A DNA stretch of 64,000 nt from Candidatus Zipacnadia bacterium (lineage in GTDB: Bacteria > Armatimonadota > Zipacnadia > Zipacnadales > UBA5352), in NCBI GenBank assembly GCA_029821735.1, contig JALGSU010000012.1, forward strand, positions 248,001 to 312,000, given 5' to 3'. Positions 53,348 through 61,981 of this stretch are shown here, piece by piece (the stretch's first letter is position 1; the number at the start of each line of letters is the position of its first letter). The notes beneath the pieces were generated by a model. That model was not told the DNA's origin, did no database searches, and saw nothing but the letters and a program-made list of their open reading frames with translations. Both the position numbers and the translations under genes were made by a program.

Positions 53348-54283
53348 ATGACTTCCCGCCAGCGCGTGCTGACCACGGTCCGCCATGAGGAGCCTGACCG
53401 GGTTCCCCACAACCTGCGGCTGGAACAGTCGCTGGCTCAGGCCGTCTGCGCGGAACTGGGCGTGGCCGACCTGCCCGAACACTTCGGCCATGACATCCGG
53501 TACGTGAGCCTGCAGCTTCCTCGGCCTCCGGAGGGCCTCGCGCCTGCCGACTGGACTCCGCTGCCCACCGAGGCCGACATCGCGACCGTCGCGGAAGCCA
53601 CCCGCGCCCTCCATGACCGTGGCCTGGCGGTGTGCGGGGCCTACGCGTGCGGCGTCTACGAGCAGGCCAAAGCCTGGCTCGGCGACGAGGCGACCATGAC
53701 CGGGCCCTACGATGACCCGTTGGGCTTCGGAGAGACTCTGGACCGCATCACCGAGTGGAAGTGCGCGGTCTATGGCGCCTACGCCGCGGCGGGCACCGAC
53801 ATCGTGTGGATCGGCGATGACCTCGGCACCCAACGCTCCCTGGTGATGAGCCCCGAGCAATACCGCGAGTGGTATCGCCCGCACCATCTGCGCATCGTCG
53901 AGCACATTCGGTCCATCCGCCCGGACGCCATCGTGGCCTTCCACTGCTGCGGGCACGTGACGCCGCTGATACCGGACCTGATCGAGGTCGGCATCGACGT
54001 GCTGGAGGCGGTCCAGCCTGAGACGATGGACATCGCGGCCCTCAAGCGCGAGTTCGGGCGTGACCTCACCTTCTGGGGAGCAGTGGGGGCGCAAAGCGTA
54101 CTGGCGCGCACCACCCCGGCACAGGTCACCGCCGGGGTGCGCGAGACGCTGCGCATCATGGCTCCCGGGGGCGGCTACATCGCCTCGGCCTGTCACACGC
54201 TGACCGAGGAGGTCCCGGTGGCGAGCGTCATCGCGTTCCACGAGGCGGTGGCGGAGTACGGGGCGTATCCTGAGCCGGGCTGA
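53348..54283 (+). CDS. Uroporphyrinogen decarboxylase (UroD)-like protein
   Basis: 311 residues, shorter than the other two members here. Starts MTSRQRVLTTVRHEEPDRVP and keeps AFHCCGHVTPLIPDLIEVG with HxC-type residues, ending EYGAYPEPG. Methyltransferase-like use more likely than haem synthesis. Third such paralogue in the window, again beside a hydrolase. Confidence 0.83.
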   Translation: MTSRQRVLTTVRHEEPDRVPHNLRLEQSLAQAVCAELGVADLPEHFGHDIRYVSLQLPRPPEGLAPADWTPLPTEADIATVAEATRALHDRGLAVCGAYACGVYEQAKAWLGDEATMTGPYDDPLGFGETLDRITEWKCAVYGAYAAAGTDIVWIGDDLGTQRSLVMSPEQYREWYRPHHLRIVEHIRSIRPDAIVAFHCCGHVTPLIPDLIEVGIDVLEAVQPETMDIAALKREFGRDLTFWGAVGAQSVLARTTPAQVTAGVRETLRIMAPGGGYIASACHTLTEEVPVASVIAFHEAVAEYGAYPEPG

Positions 54284-54315
54284 TCGACCCCGCCTGACGA
54301 GTTACTTGTGGGGTG

Positions 54316-54344
54316 TTGACACCGGTGAGTCCATCGACTATAAT
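54316..54344 (+). promoter_or_regulatory. Perfect consensus sigma70 promoter
   Basis: TTGACA (54316-54321), 17-base spacer, TATAAT (54339-54344). Transcription would begin near 54351 and run through about 430 bases before the cysH start. The promoter lies right after the UroD-like stop at 54283, with no gene between. Confidence 0.85.
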
Positions 54345-54350
54345 ACTACA

Positions 54351-54781
54351 CCAAAGAAGGCGGGTTTTGACGCGGCATGCGCGAAGGTCGCAGCGATCCG
54401 CGATGTCGCGTCAAGCAAAGACGCAAGAGAAGCTGAGAGAACCGGTGCTATGATCAACCGCAGGCCGACAGTCCAAGGCTACATGGCGATGTCTTAGCCG
54501 CCGGTGCTCCGGGTCCCCCCGGCAGCGCTACGCGGCACAAAGACGTCGGCTGCGGCAGTGCCCGCCTCAGATGGCGGGAGACGTCTTCGACGGAGCTTCA
54601 CCCCCGCAGACCGGCACGTATCACCCAAATTGACGTGACGAGTCAGGCACTGTCGTGTCCGGAGAACCCACCGGGCGAGCGGCGCATTGATCGGAGCCAA
54701 TTGCTCGCGAGTCTCCCCGGGAACCCAACCAAATTCACCCCGCCACTGTGGCGGGTCGCTTTCTGAAGGAGAAACAAGAAA
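54351..54781 (+). other. Long structured leader or small RNA before cysH
   Basis: About 430 bases with no convincing gene. Predicted helices: an 8-bp stem AAGACGTC/GACGTCTT (54540-54547 with 54580-54587) enclosing a second 6-bp hairpin (54561-54566 with 54573-54578); a TTGACGCG/CGCGTCAA pair early on; and CCCGCCA/TGGCGGG (54739-54745 with 54749-54755) just before the ribosome site. A 19-codon open frame starts at 54376 without a good ribosome site. I could not match it to a known riboswitch. Could be a cis-regulatory leader, or a separate RNA ending before the gene. Confidence 0.45.
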
Positions 54782-55471
54782 ATGCCAAACGCTGCGATCG
54801 CTAATCCGAACACATTGGTTGATAGCCTCAATTTCCAGCAGAAGGTGGACAGGGCGCTCGGCCTGATCGCGGACGCCTGGGAAGAGTATGGCGAGCGTCT
54901 CGTGGTCGCAAACAGTCTCGGCAAGGACTCGTGCGTTGTGTGGGACCTCGCGAAGCGGGTGAGTCCGGAGATACCCGGGTTCATCGTCACCACGCGCTAC
55001 AAGCCCGCCGCGACCGTGGAGTTCATGGGTCTCGTGACCGCCAAGTACCCGGAGATTTCGGTGTACAACTACGATGGCCCGCTGCCGCCGAATCTGCATG
55101 CAGTTGACCCTGACCTGTGCTGCGAGTTGCTGAAGGTGGAGCCAACACGTCGCGCGATCCGGGAGTTGCGCGCGGAGTGCTGGGTGACCGGCCTTCGCGA
55201 TGATGGTCTCGTGAAGTTGAACCCGATCCTGATCTGGCACGAGCGCGAGATATGGCAGTATCTCAGCCTGAACAACGTGCCAGTGAATCCGCTCTACGCT
55301 GAGGGATACAGGTCCCTGGGCTGCGGTCCATGCTCGCAGGTAAGCACCGGCCCCAACGAGCGCGACGGCCGCTGGATAGGGACCAGCAAGTGCGGCGGGG
55401 AGTGCGGGATCCATACGCGGCCACTGCTCGTCGAGAGGGCCGGGGGAGCGCCGCTGACGCTGTTGCCTTGA
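54782..55471 (+). CDS. cysH: CysH-like (APS/PAPS reductase family) protein
   Basis: 229 residues. PP-loop SLGKDS at 45-50, DLCCELLKVEP with C113-C114, GCGPC with C181 and C184 (four-cysteine iron-sulfur pattern of APS reductase) and ECGIH with the catalytic Cys208. The loop usually rich in Arg (after TGLR) is short, so part of the substrate site seems missing. Reduces adenylylsulfate to sulfite if active. Preceded by AAGGAG. No cysD/N or cysI nearby. Confidence 0.8.
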   Translation: MPNAAIANPNTLVDSLNFQQKVDRALGLIADAWEEYGERLVVANSLGKDSCVVWDLAKRVSPEIPGFIVTTRYKPAATVEFMGLVTAKYPEISVYNYDGPLPPNLHAVDPDLCCELLKVEPTRRAIRELRAECWVTGLRDDGLVKLNPILIWHEREIWQYLSLNNVPVNPLYAEGYRSLGCGPCSQVSTGPNERDGRWIGTSKCGGECGIHTRPLLVERAGGAPLTLLP

Positions 55472-55513
55472 CGATGACCTCCGAGCAGGGCCGACGATGC
55501 GCCGGACAGCGCT

Positions 55514-55565
55514 GCCGCCCTTCGTCCGATCACAGCCTCAACAAGGCGATCGGGCGAAGGGCGGC
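55514..55565. repeat. 18-bp near-perfect inverted repeat after cysH
   Basis: Arms 55514-55531 and 55548-55565 match at 17 of 18 positions around a 16-base loop. Strong hairpin in RNA, about 40 bases after the cysH stop; may be a terminator lacking a T-run. Part of a 197-base gap (55472-55668) without a gene. Confidence 0.6.
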
Positions 55566-55597
55566 GAACTGCAAGACTGGCGTATCGCGAGGGGTGC

Positions 55598-55619
55598 CCA
55601 TGGAGCGATCGCTCCATGG
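55598..55619. repeat. 22-bp perfect palindrome upstream of the DUF4091-like gene
   Basis: Perfect dyad of 22 bases (55598-55619) centred on GCGATCGC, 50 bases before the start codon of the next gene. Candidate operator or hairpin. A second structured element (55514-55565) lies just upstream. Confidence 0.6.
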
Positions 55620-55668
55620 ACGGCGGTAACCCGCCCGGTGGCCCGCAATTCCGGAGGTGACGTGACCG

Positions 55669-58557
55669 ATGAAAAACGCACTGCTGATCGGCGTGTGTCT
55701 GCTGCTGCTGGTGACAGGCTGCACGGCTGACAATGCGCTCAAGAACGGCGACTTCACACAGGTAGATGCCGCCGACCCGACTCTGCCCGCGAACTGGAGC
55801 GTACCTGAGGGCAGCAACTGGGAACTGGCGAACGTCGGCCCGAATGGTGAGCAGTGCCTGGCCCTCAAGACCGAGGGCGGGCTGCTGGCGCCAATCCGCC
55901 AGCGCTGCGATTTCCTCACGCCCGGCGCGCTGTACGAAGTGCGCGCGACTGTGCGGTCAATCAGTCTCACGCCGGTGATTGTGGCGAAGGATCTGGCTGA
56001 GCAGAAGGAGCTGGGCCGAGCCAGTGGTGTGTCCAATGGCCGCTGGCGTGAGGTGGGGACGCGCTTTGAGGCGGCTACCGCCGAGGTCGCCATCGAGGTG
56101 TTCGCCGACGGTACCCACTACAAGGGCGAAGAGAGTGGCGCAGGCGAGGTCTGGCTCGCGCAGGTTGAGGTCATTAAGATCGCCGACACCGCTCCGGCTC
56201 TGGAACTTCCCGATCTGGGCGAGAACATCGCGCTGGGTGCAGACTACGAGATGAGCCCGGCCAACTACGGCTACACGCGCGACGATGGCGACGTCACCCA
56301 ACTCACCGATGGCGTCTACACTGAAGGGCACTTCTGGACGCGGCCAACCACGGTGGGGTGGAGTGGCGTCGGGACCAAGCATGTGCGCCTCGACCTGGGT
56401 GAGGTGCAGCCAATCAAGGGGATCTCGTTCAGCACCGCGGCGGGCGTGGCCGATGTCTCATGGCCCCTGAGCATCGTCATCTTCGTCAGCGACGACGGCG
56501 AGGCGTGGTACGAGGTGGGCGACCTGGTAGGGCTATCAGCCATGCGCGAGGCGCTGCCGCCGTATGGAGGCTACGCCAACGCGTTCATCTGGAGCGACGC
56601 CCTGCGCACCCATGGCCGGTATGTCGACCTGTATATGGTGCCGGGCGGAGGGTTCACTTTCTGCGACGAGATCGAGGTCTTCCGAGGCGAGGACGCCTGG
56701 GTGGCTGAGGCGCGGGAGGTCGACCCCATCACCGGGCTCGAGCAGCACATGTCAGACCTCCTCACCACCGGCCTGGTCAAGCAGCAATTCCGCTGGGACC
56801 TCGAGGCCGTGACGAAGGACATCGAGACACTGGTGGGCGGCGCGAGGATGGTGCTGTCGGGGAAGGCCGACGACCTGGCTGCGGAGATAGAGGACATGCG
56901 GCCGATCGAAATGGCGAACTTCCGCGCCGTGCTGCCCATGACGGATCTGGAGCGCGAGATATTCGAGTTGCAGGCCGAAGTCTGGCGGGTGGGGCTGAGG
57001 CCGGACCTGCGGGTGTGGCAGCAGAACCGGTGGGACCGGCTGGCGCCCTCGGCTGAACCGGAGAGCGACACGCCGCCCGCGCTGAGCGTGCACATGATGA
57101 CCAATGAGTATCGCGCGGACGTGCTCAACTTCACCAACGCCACCGATGAGGTCATGCAGTTGCGGCTGACCGTGGCCGGCCTGCCCGGCGGCGACAACCC
57201 GGACTACCTGACCGTGCACAAGGTCGAGCATGTGGGCACGCGACACTTCACGTCGGTGGCGGCTGCGCTACCGGTGGCCGAGCGCGACGGCGACGCCTGG
57301 CTGGTGGACGTGCCCTCGGGCATGACCCGGCAGGTGTGGCTGGCGTTCAATCGACCCGACGTGCCGGCGGATACGTATGCGGGGACGGTCCAGATCGCTG
57401 GCGGGGGCGATCCGGTCAGTGTGCCGCTTGGGCTGCGCATCTACCCGCTACGCTTCCCGGATGAGACGACGCTGCTCGTGGGCGGGTGGGCATACACCGA
57501 CAAAGACTCGCAGTATGGCATAACCGCAGAGAACCGTATGGCGGTGATCGGCGATCTGCAGGACCACTACGTCAACGCGCCATGGGCGACAAGCAGCTCG
57601 ATACCCGAGGGCGCCTACGACGATCAAGCCACCATGACCACCGAGCCCGACACGATCAACTTCGACGCCTGGGTGGCGACGTGGCCGGACGCGAAGATGT
57701 ACATGGCCTTTATGGCCAAGAACCCTGGCAGTACTTTCGCCGGAGAGACTGCGGGCACGGAGATGTTCAACAAGAAGCTGGGCGAGTGGGCCAAGTTCTG
57801 GGCTCAGCATATGCGCGACCTGGGGCTTGAGCCGTCGCAGCTTGCCCTGCTGATCGTCGACGAGCCGCACGGCCAGGAGCAGTATGACGAGATCGTCATG
57901 TGGGCGCGGGCAATCGAGGCGGCGGCCCCGGGACTGGTGACGTGGGAGGACCCGCAGCCGACCGACCCGGATACGCCGCGCGAGATGTTCCAGAGTGTCG
58001 ACGTGCTGTGCCCCTACCGACATCAGTATCTGACCAGGCCGCAGTGGTATAAGGATCTGCTCGCTGAGATGCAGGCGGGCGGCACTGAGCTGTGGTTCTA
58101 CAACGCCAACGGGCCCGCGCGCACCTTCGACCCCTTCAGCTTCTACCTGATGCAGGAATGGCATGCGTTCGCTATCGGGGCGAAGGGCTCGGCGTTCTGG
58201 GCATTCGGCGACAACGGGCGCGTCTCGTGCTGGAACGAGTACCCGGCGCAGGGCAACGGTCCCTACTGCCCGACGTATCTCGACGAGACCAGCGTCACCG
58301 CGGCCAAGTACATGGAGGCCATTCGCGAGGGTATCGAGGACTACGAGTACCTGACGATGCTCGCCGCACGCGTCGCAGAGCTTGAGGCCAAAGGCGTCGC
58401 GGCCGCCCGAGCGCGTGATGGCCATGGACCAGGGCGCGAACTATCGCTGGGACGAGGAGAAGGATCGGGCAGTGCAGGACCGCGTCCGCATAGAGTTGCT
58501 CGAGGCCCTGGTGGAGTTGGCGGGATTGTAGCGCCCAAGGTCGGGACCGGAGGGTGA
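55669..58557 (+). CDS. Secreted lipoprotein, DUF4091-type glycoside hydrolase-like (3' frameshift)
   Basis: 962 codons. Lipoprotein signal (MKNALLIGVCLLLLVTGC), N-terminal jelly-roll-like region, a discoidin-like part (LDLGEVQPIKGISFSTAAGV), a helical linker, then a TIM-barrel-like DUF4091 region with LALLIVDEPHGQEQYDEIV, GGTELWFYNANG and GIEDYEYLTMLAARV. After VAELEAKGVAA the frame becomes Gly/Arg-rich; the sensible ending (RPPERVMAMDQGANYRWDEE ... VELAGL) is in the +1 frame and stops at 58531. Ribosome site GGAGGTG. Extracellular glycan breakdown is likely but unproven. Confidence 0.75.
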   Translation: MKNALLIGVCLLLLVTGCTADNALKNGDFTQVDAADPTLPANWSVPEGSNWELANVGPNGEQCLALKTEGGLLAPIRQRCDFLTPGALYEVRATVRSISLTPVIVAKDLAEQKELGRASGVSNGRWREVGTRFEAATAEVAIEVFADGTHYKGEESGAGEVWLAQVEVIKIADTAPALELPDLGENIALGADYEMSPANYGYTRDDGDVTQLTDGVYTEGHFWTRPTTVGWSGVGTKHVRLDLGEVQPIKGISFSTAAGVADVSWPLSIVIFVSDDGEAWYEVGDLVGLSAMREALPPYGGYANAFIWSDALRTHGRYVDLYMVPGGGFTFCDEIEVFRGEDAWVAEAREVDPITGLEQHMSDLLTTGLVKQQFRWDLEAVTKDIETLVGGARMVLSGKADDLAAEIEDMRPIEMANFRAVLPMTDLEREIFELQAEVWRVGLRPDLRVWQQNRWDRLAPSAEPESDTPPALSVHMMTNEYRADVLNFTNATDEVMQLRLTVAGLPGGDNPDYLTVHKVEHVGTRHFTSVAAALPVAERDGDAWLVDVPSGMTRQVWLAFNRPDVPADTYAGTVQIAGGGDPVSVPLGLRIYPLRFPDETTLLVGGWAYTDKDSQYGITAENRMAVIGDLQDHYVNAPWATSSSIPEGAYDDQATMTTEPDTINFDAWVATWPDAKMYMAFMAKNPGSTFAGETAGTEMFNKKLGEWAKFWAQHMRDLGLEPSQLALLIVDEPHGQEQYDEIVMWARAIEAAAPGLVTWEDPQPTDPDTPREMFQSVDVLCPYRHQYLTRPQWYKDLLAEMQAGGTELWFYNANGPARTFDPFSFYLMQEWHAFAIGAKGSAFWAFGDNGRVSCWNEYPAQGNGPYCPTYLDETSVTAAKYMEAIREGIEDYEYLTMLAARVAELEAKGVAAARARDGHGPGRELSLGRGEGSGSAGPRPHRVARGPGGVGGIVAPKVGTGG

Positions 58558-58587
58558 CCATGTCCACGCGCGAGCTTCGAGCCGCCG

Positions 58588-59817
58588 GTGCGGCAGTGCC
58601 GATTCCCATATCAGGAGGCAGAGCTGTGCGCGTCTGCCCTGGCGCTTGAGGCAGGGCAGCGCATCTGCATCGTTTCGTGCGACACGCTCATCGTGCCGCC
58701 CCGCGTGCTGGTGGCGGCGACCGAGCAGCTCGAGGCGCGCTGCGGAGTGCCCGTCGCCAACCAGTTGATCTGCGCGACTCACACGCACCATGCCCCGAGC
58801 ACGATTGACTTCCTCGGCCATACGCCGGACGAGGGGTTCTGCGACCGCCTGCAGGAGGCCATCGTCGAGGCGGCCGCGCAGGCCTGCCGGGCGCTCGATG
58901 AGCCCGGGTCCGCCGCCGAACTGCTCTTCGCCGAGAGCCAGGAGGCCAGCATCGGCGGCAACAGCCGTTACCTGCTGCGCGATGGCACGGTTGCCTGGCA
59001 CGCGTACGCGTGGGAGGACGTGGTCAGGCCCACGGGCCCGCATGATGTCGACCTGCCGGTGCTGGCGCTCAGGAGGCCGAGTGGCGAGATGGCGGGCCTC
59101 CTCTTCAGCCACTGTGTGCACAACATCGGCGCGCTCATCGAGGGCGCGCGTTCGCCGGGCTTCTCCGGGCTGGCGGCGCAGGAGTTGGCGCGCCGCCATG
59201 GCGGGGCGGCACTGTTCCTGCCGGGGGCCTTCGGCTCGAGCCACAACACCGGCCGGTTTGGCAGCACCGAGAACATCCACGCGGTCTCGCCCGCCGAGTG
59301 TGTGCATCGCGTGGTGGAGGCGGTCGAGGAGGGCCTGCGACTGGCGGAGACGGTGTCCGTGCCGCCGCTGCAGGTGCTCAAGCGTCCCTTCACCTGGCGC
59401 ATGCGCGAGTTCGACGAGGCCCGCGAGGCGGCTGGGGTCAAGTACTGGGCCGAGAAGTACACGCCGGATCGAGCCGAAGGCCTCCAGGAGACCTTCCGCA
59501 TCATGCGGGAGGAGATGGCGCCGCAGCAGGGCCAGGAGCGACAGGCCTCGCTGCAGGTGATTCGCCTGGGCGACGTGGCGCTGGTGGGCGTGCCAGGCGA
59601 GCTGTTCGGCCGCCTCGGTCTGGAGATCCGCCGGCGGTCGCCCTTCCGGCATACCTACGTCGTTGGCTTGGCCAACGGTACCATCGGCTACATCGGCGAC
59701 CGGCGGGCGTACGAGCTTGGTGGGTACCAGCTTTGGGCGGGCATGCAAAGCCCCTCGGCACCGGGAACGGGCGAGGCAATGGTCGAGCAGGCACTGGCGA
59801 TGCTGGGCGAGTTGTAG
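58588..59817 (+). CDS. Neutral/alkaline ceramidase-like hydrolase, damaged 5' end
   Basis: 409 codons from GTG 58588. Clear ceramidase-like body: CATHTHHAPSTIDFLG (zinc His), FSHCVHNIG, LGDVALVGVPGELFGRLGLE, VGLANGTIGYIGDRRAYELG. The usual beginning (AGAAxxxxTPP...) is not in this frame. A good ribosome site (GGAGGGTG) precedes ATG 58560 in another frame (MSTRELRAAGAAVP), which reads like the true N-terminus but shifts away before the body, with about a dozen expected residues missing. Same family as the gene at 46262. Confidence 0.72.
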   Translation: MRQCRFPYQEAELCASALALEAGQRICIVSCDTLIVPPRVLVAATEQLEARCGVPVANQLICATHTHHAPSTIDFLGHTPDEGFCDRLQEAIVEAAAQACRALDEPGSAAELLFAESQEASIGGNSRYLLRDGTVAWHAYAWEDVVRPTGPHDVDLPVLALRRPSGEMAGLLFSHCVHNIGALIEGARSPGFSGLAAQELARRHGGAALFLPGAFGSSHNTGRFGSTENIHAVSPAECVHRVVEAVEEGLRLAETVSVPPLQVLKRPFTWRMREFDEAREAAGVKYWAEKYTPDRAEGLQETFRIMREEMAPQQGQERQASLQVIRLGDVALVGVPGELFGRLGLEIRRRSPFRHTYVVGLANGTIGYIGDRRAYELGGYQLWAGMQSPSAPGTGEAMVEQALAMLGEL

Positions 59818-59832
59818 TGGGCGGAGAGGTCG

Positions 59833-61896
59833 TTGAGCGGTATGGAATTGGTCGATTGGTTAATGTTGGTCGGCTCAGCTTTGGTGGTATCGTTCGTGCT
59901 GACACGTTGGCTCTCCCGGGCCCAAGCGCGCGGGGACGATGTGAGCCAGGCTCCCGCAGAGTCCGCCGCGTGCATGGCTGACCGTGTCCGCCGCAACTGG
60001 TCGCTCGTGGCACTGCTCGCGCTTGTGGCCTCACCGATGCTCGACTTGACCGGGCAGTGGGTGAGCGTTGCTGCCGGCGCCGTAGTGGTGTGGTGGATTG
60101 CCGAGGCCGTTGCCTGCACCCGACTGCCTCGAGCGCGCAACCCGCTCGCACTTCTCGGTGTCGCCATACGACGGCTGTGGTCCAACCGCTCGCTGGTAAT
60201 CGCTCTCGTGGGCCTGTGGCTGGTGTCCGGAACGGTCTCTTACTTCTTCTACGCGCGGTACTACTCTGAGAATGCGCAGCCGATCCCCCCACCTCCTGTT
60301 GCCACTGGCGAGACGTCTGGCTCACCGGCAGGTCAGACCCAGCCCACTGAACAGATGAAAGCGCCGGGCGGCCACCCGGTAGTGACAGTCGCCAGCGTGC
60401 TACCCACCACGCTCGCGCGGGCTTTGCCGCAGGCAGAGCACATCTCCGTGGGGTTCGTAGGGCAGCATCTCCTGCCCTTCGCCTTGTTCGTAGCCCTGCT
60501 CTGGCTTGCTGTCAAACCGCCTGCGTGGTTCCCGGCCACATTGCGCCGCCGCCTGTACTGGCCGCTGAACTTGACGCTCGCCTACTTCCTGGTGAGTGGC
60601 GTGTCTCTTCTTCCGGCGCTGCGCCCCATGCCGACCACCATGGCGTCGGCAATCACCATGCAGGTATATAGCTCCTTCTCCATCCTGGCTATGGCGGCTC
60701 TCTCGGCTCCGTTCGCGACCATGCTGTGGCACGTCGGGATGCAGGTGGCGCGTGGCGAGCGATGGAATCTGCGCTCCGCCCTGCTGGGCATGCTCGACAC
60801 GTGGCAGCCGATATGTATCATGGCTGTGGTCATCTCGGTGCCGACATTCTTCACGTTCATGCTGAGCATCCCGCCGTTCTACGGCTCTCCCGTATGGGTC
60901 CACGGGCTTGGCACGGTGCTCAAAGTCGCGCTGGTGCTGCTGCCTTGGATCATCGTGGACCAGCGTCTCGGCTTGAGGGAGGCCCTCAGGGAGGCCTGGC
61001 GCCTTGCCCGTGACCGTGCCCCTGACATGCTTGTCTTCGCGCTCCGCTTCGCGGTGATGTTTGCGGTCCCGGCGGTTCTCCTCCGCGCTCTGCAGCCGCA
61101 CGGCCTGCCCTCACCATCGCCAACCATGATCCTCGAGCGACTGCCTCGGGATCTTCTGGCTGTGCTGCAGGCGTTGGTCATCGCGGGGATGCACAGACGA
61201 AAACGAATAGCGAGGACGCAGCAAATGCTGGTTAGACGCCGGGGCTTCACACTCATTGAGTTGCTGGTGGTGATCGCGATTATCGCGGTGCTCGCCGCCA
61301 TGCTCTTCCCGGTCTTCGCGCAGGCGCGTGCGAAGTCCCGCCAGACCGTCTGCGGCTCGAACCTCGCCCAGATTGGTCTGGCCGTGCACATGTACGCCAG
61401 CGACCACGACGAGCGCATGCCCTTGATCCGCATCATTCTGCCGACCGCCGTCGACCCGGTCGAGGGCAGCGTGGCCGACCCGCTCTCGCCGCTGGTGGCG
61501 CTGAATCCATACGTGCGCAACGAGCAGATCTTCATCTGCCCGGCCGCCGTGATGGGAGTGCCGGTCGGCGGGCCGTGGCGACTGACATATGCGTTCTACG
61601 GGTACGACCATTGCGAGCGGGTGTATGGTTGGCCGGAGGGTGGCTCGCCGAGCACACGTCTGACCCAGGATATGTTCGAGACCTGCAACGGGCAGATGGT
61701 GGACTCGGCGGCCAGTTACAAGAGCAGCGCAGATGGTGACCCGACGAAGAAGTATCTGGCGCGAGACCCCGTCCGCGTCGATGGCACGCAGATCACCTGG
61801 CCGCATGGGATGGGCTTGAACTACCTGTATGTGGACGGGCATGTGAAGCTGAAGATCCCGGCGAAGCCCAGCGCTTACGTCGGGTATGGGTTTTGA
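59833..61896 (+). CDS. Polytopic membrane protein fused to a type IV prepilin
   Basis: 687 residues from TTG 59833 (GGAG six bases upstream; ATG 59842 alternative). Residues 1-464 hold about nine membrane helices with a Pro/Thr-rich loop after the third, and helix-rich cytoplasmic parts ([18 protein letters not shown]). At 465 the frame continues without a stop into [20 protein letters not shown], a complete class III prepilin signal, [19 protein letters not shown], and the C-terminal [13 protein letters not shown] block. An internal ATG at 61225 has GAGGA eight bases upstream, so the prepilin may also be made separately. Confidence 0.75.
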   Translation: MSGMELVDWLMLVGSALVVSFVLTRWLSRAQARGDDVSQAPAESAACMADRVRRNWSLVALLALVASPMLDLTGQWVSVAAGAVVVWWIAEAVACTRLPRARNPLALLGVAIRRLWSNRSLVIALVGLWLVSGTVSYFFYARYYSENAQPIPPPPVATGETSGSPAGQTQPTEQMKAPGGHPVVTVASVLPTTLARALPQAEHISVGFVGQHLLPFALFVALLWLAVKPPAWFPATLRRRLYWPLNLTLAYFLVSGVSLLPALRPMPTTMASAITMQVYSSFSILAMAALSAPFATMLWHVGMQVARGERWNLRSALLGMLDTWQPICIMAVVISVPTFFTFMLSIPPFYGSPVWVHGLGTVLKVALVLLPWIIVDQRLGLREALREAWRLARDRAPDMLVFALRFAVMFAVPAVLLRALQPHGLPSPSPTMILERLPRDLLAVLQALVIAGMHRRKRIARTQQMLVRRRGFTLIELLVVIAIIAVLAAMLFPVFAQARAKSRQTVCGSNLAQIGLAVHMYASDHDERMPLIRIILPTAVDPVEGSVADPLSPLVALNPYVRNEQIFICPAAVMGVPVGGPWRLTYAFYGYDHCERVYGWPEGGSPSTRLTQDMFETCNGQMVDSAASYKSSADGDPTKKYLARDPVRVDGTQITWPHGMGLNYLYVDGHVKLKIPAKPSAYVGYGF

Positions 61897-61981
61897 CGCA
61901 CGAACGCGGCAGGGCAAGTCCCCGCTCGTGCGGAAGTTCTGCGCAGCGCTCTTGTACAGAAGCCGTGCGGAGGTGGGCGAG

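Noticed and set aside
54306..54497. 63-codon open frame in the cysH leader
   Set aside because: It starts upstream of the -35 element, has no ribosome site and no similarity I can see; the promoter inside it argues against translation.
55605..55612. GCGATCGC as a cyanobacterial HIP1 element
   Set aside because: A single occurrence explained by the larger 22-bp palindrome; other genes do not look cyanobacterial.
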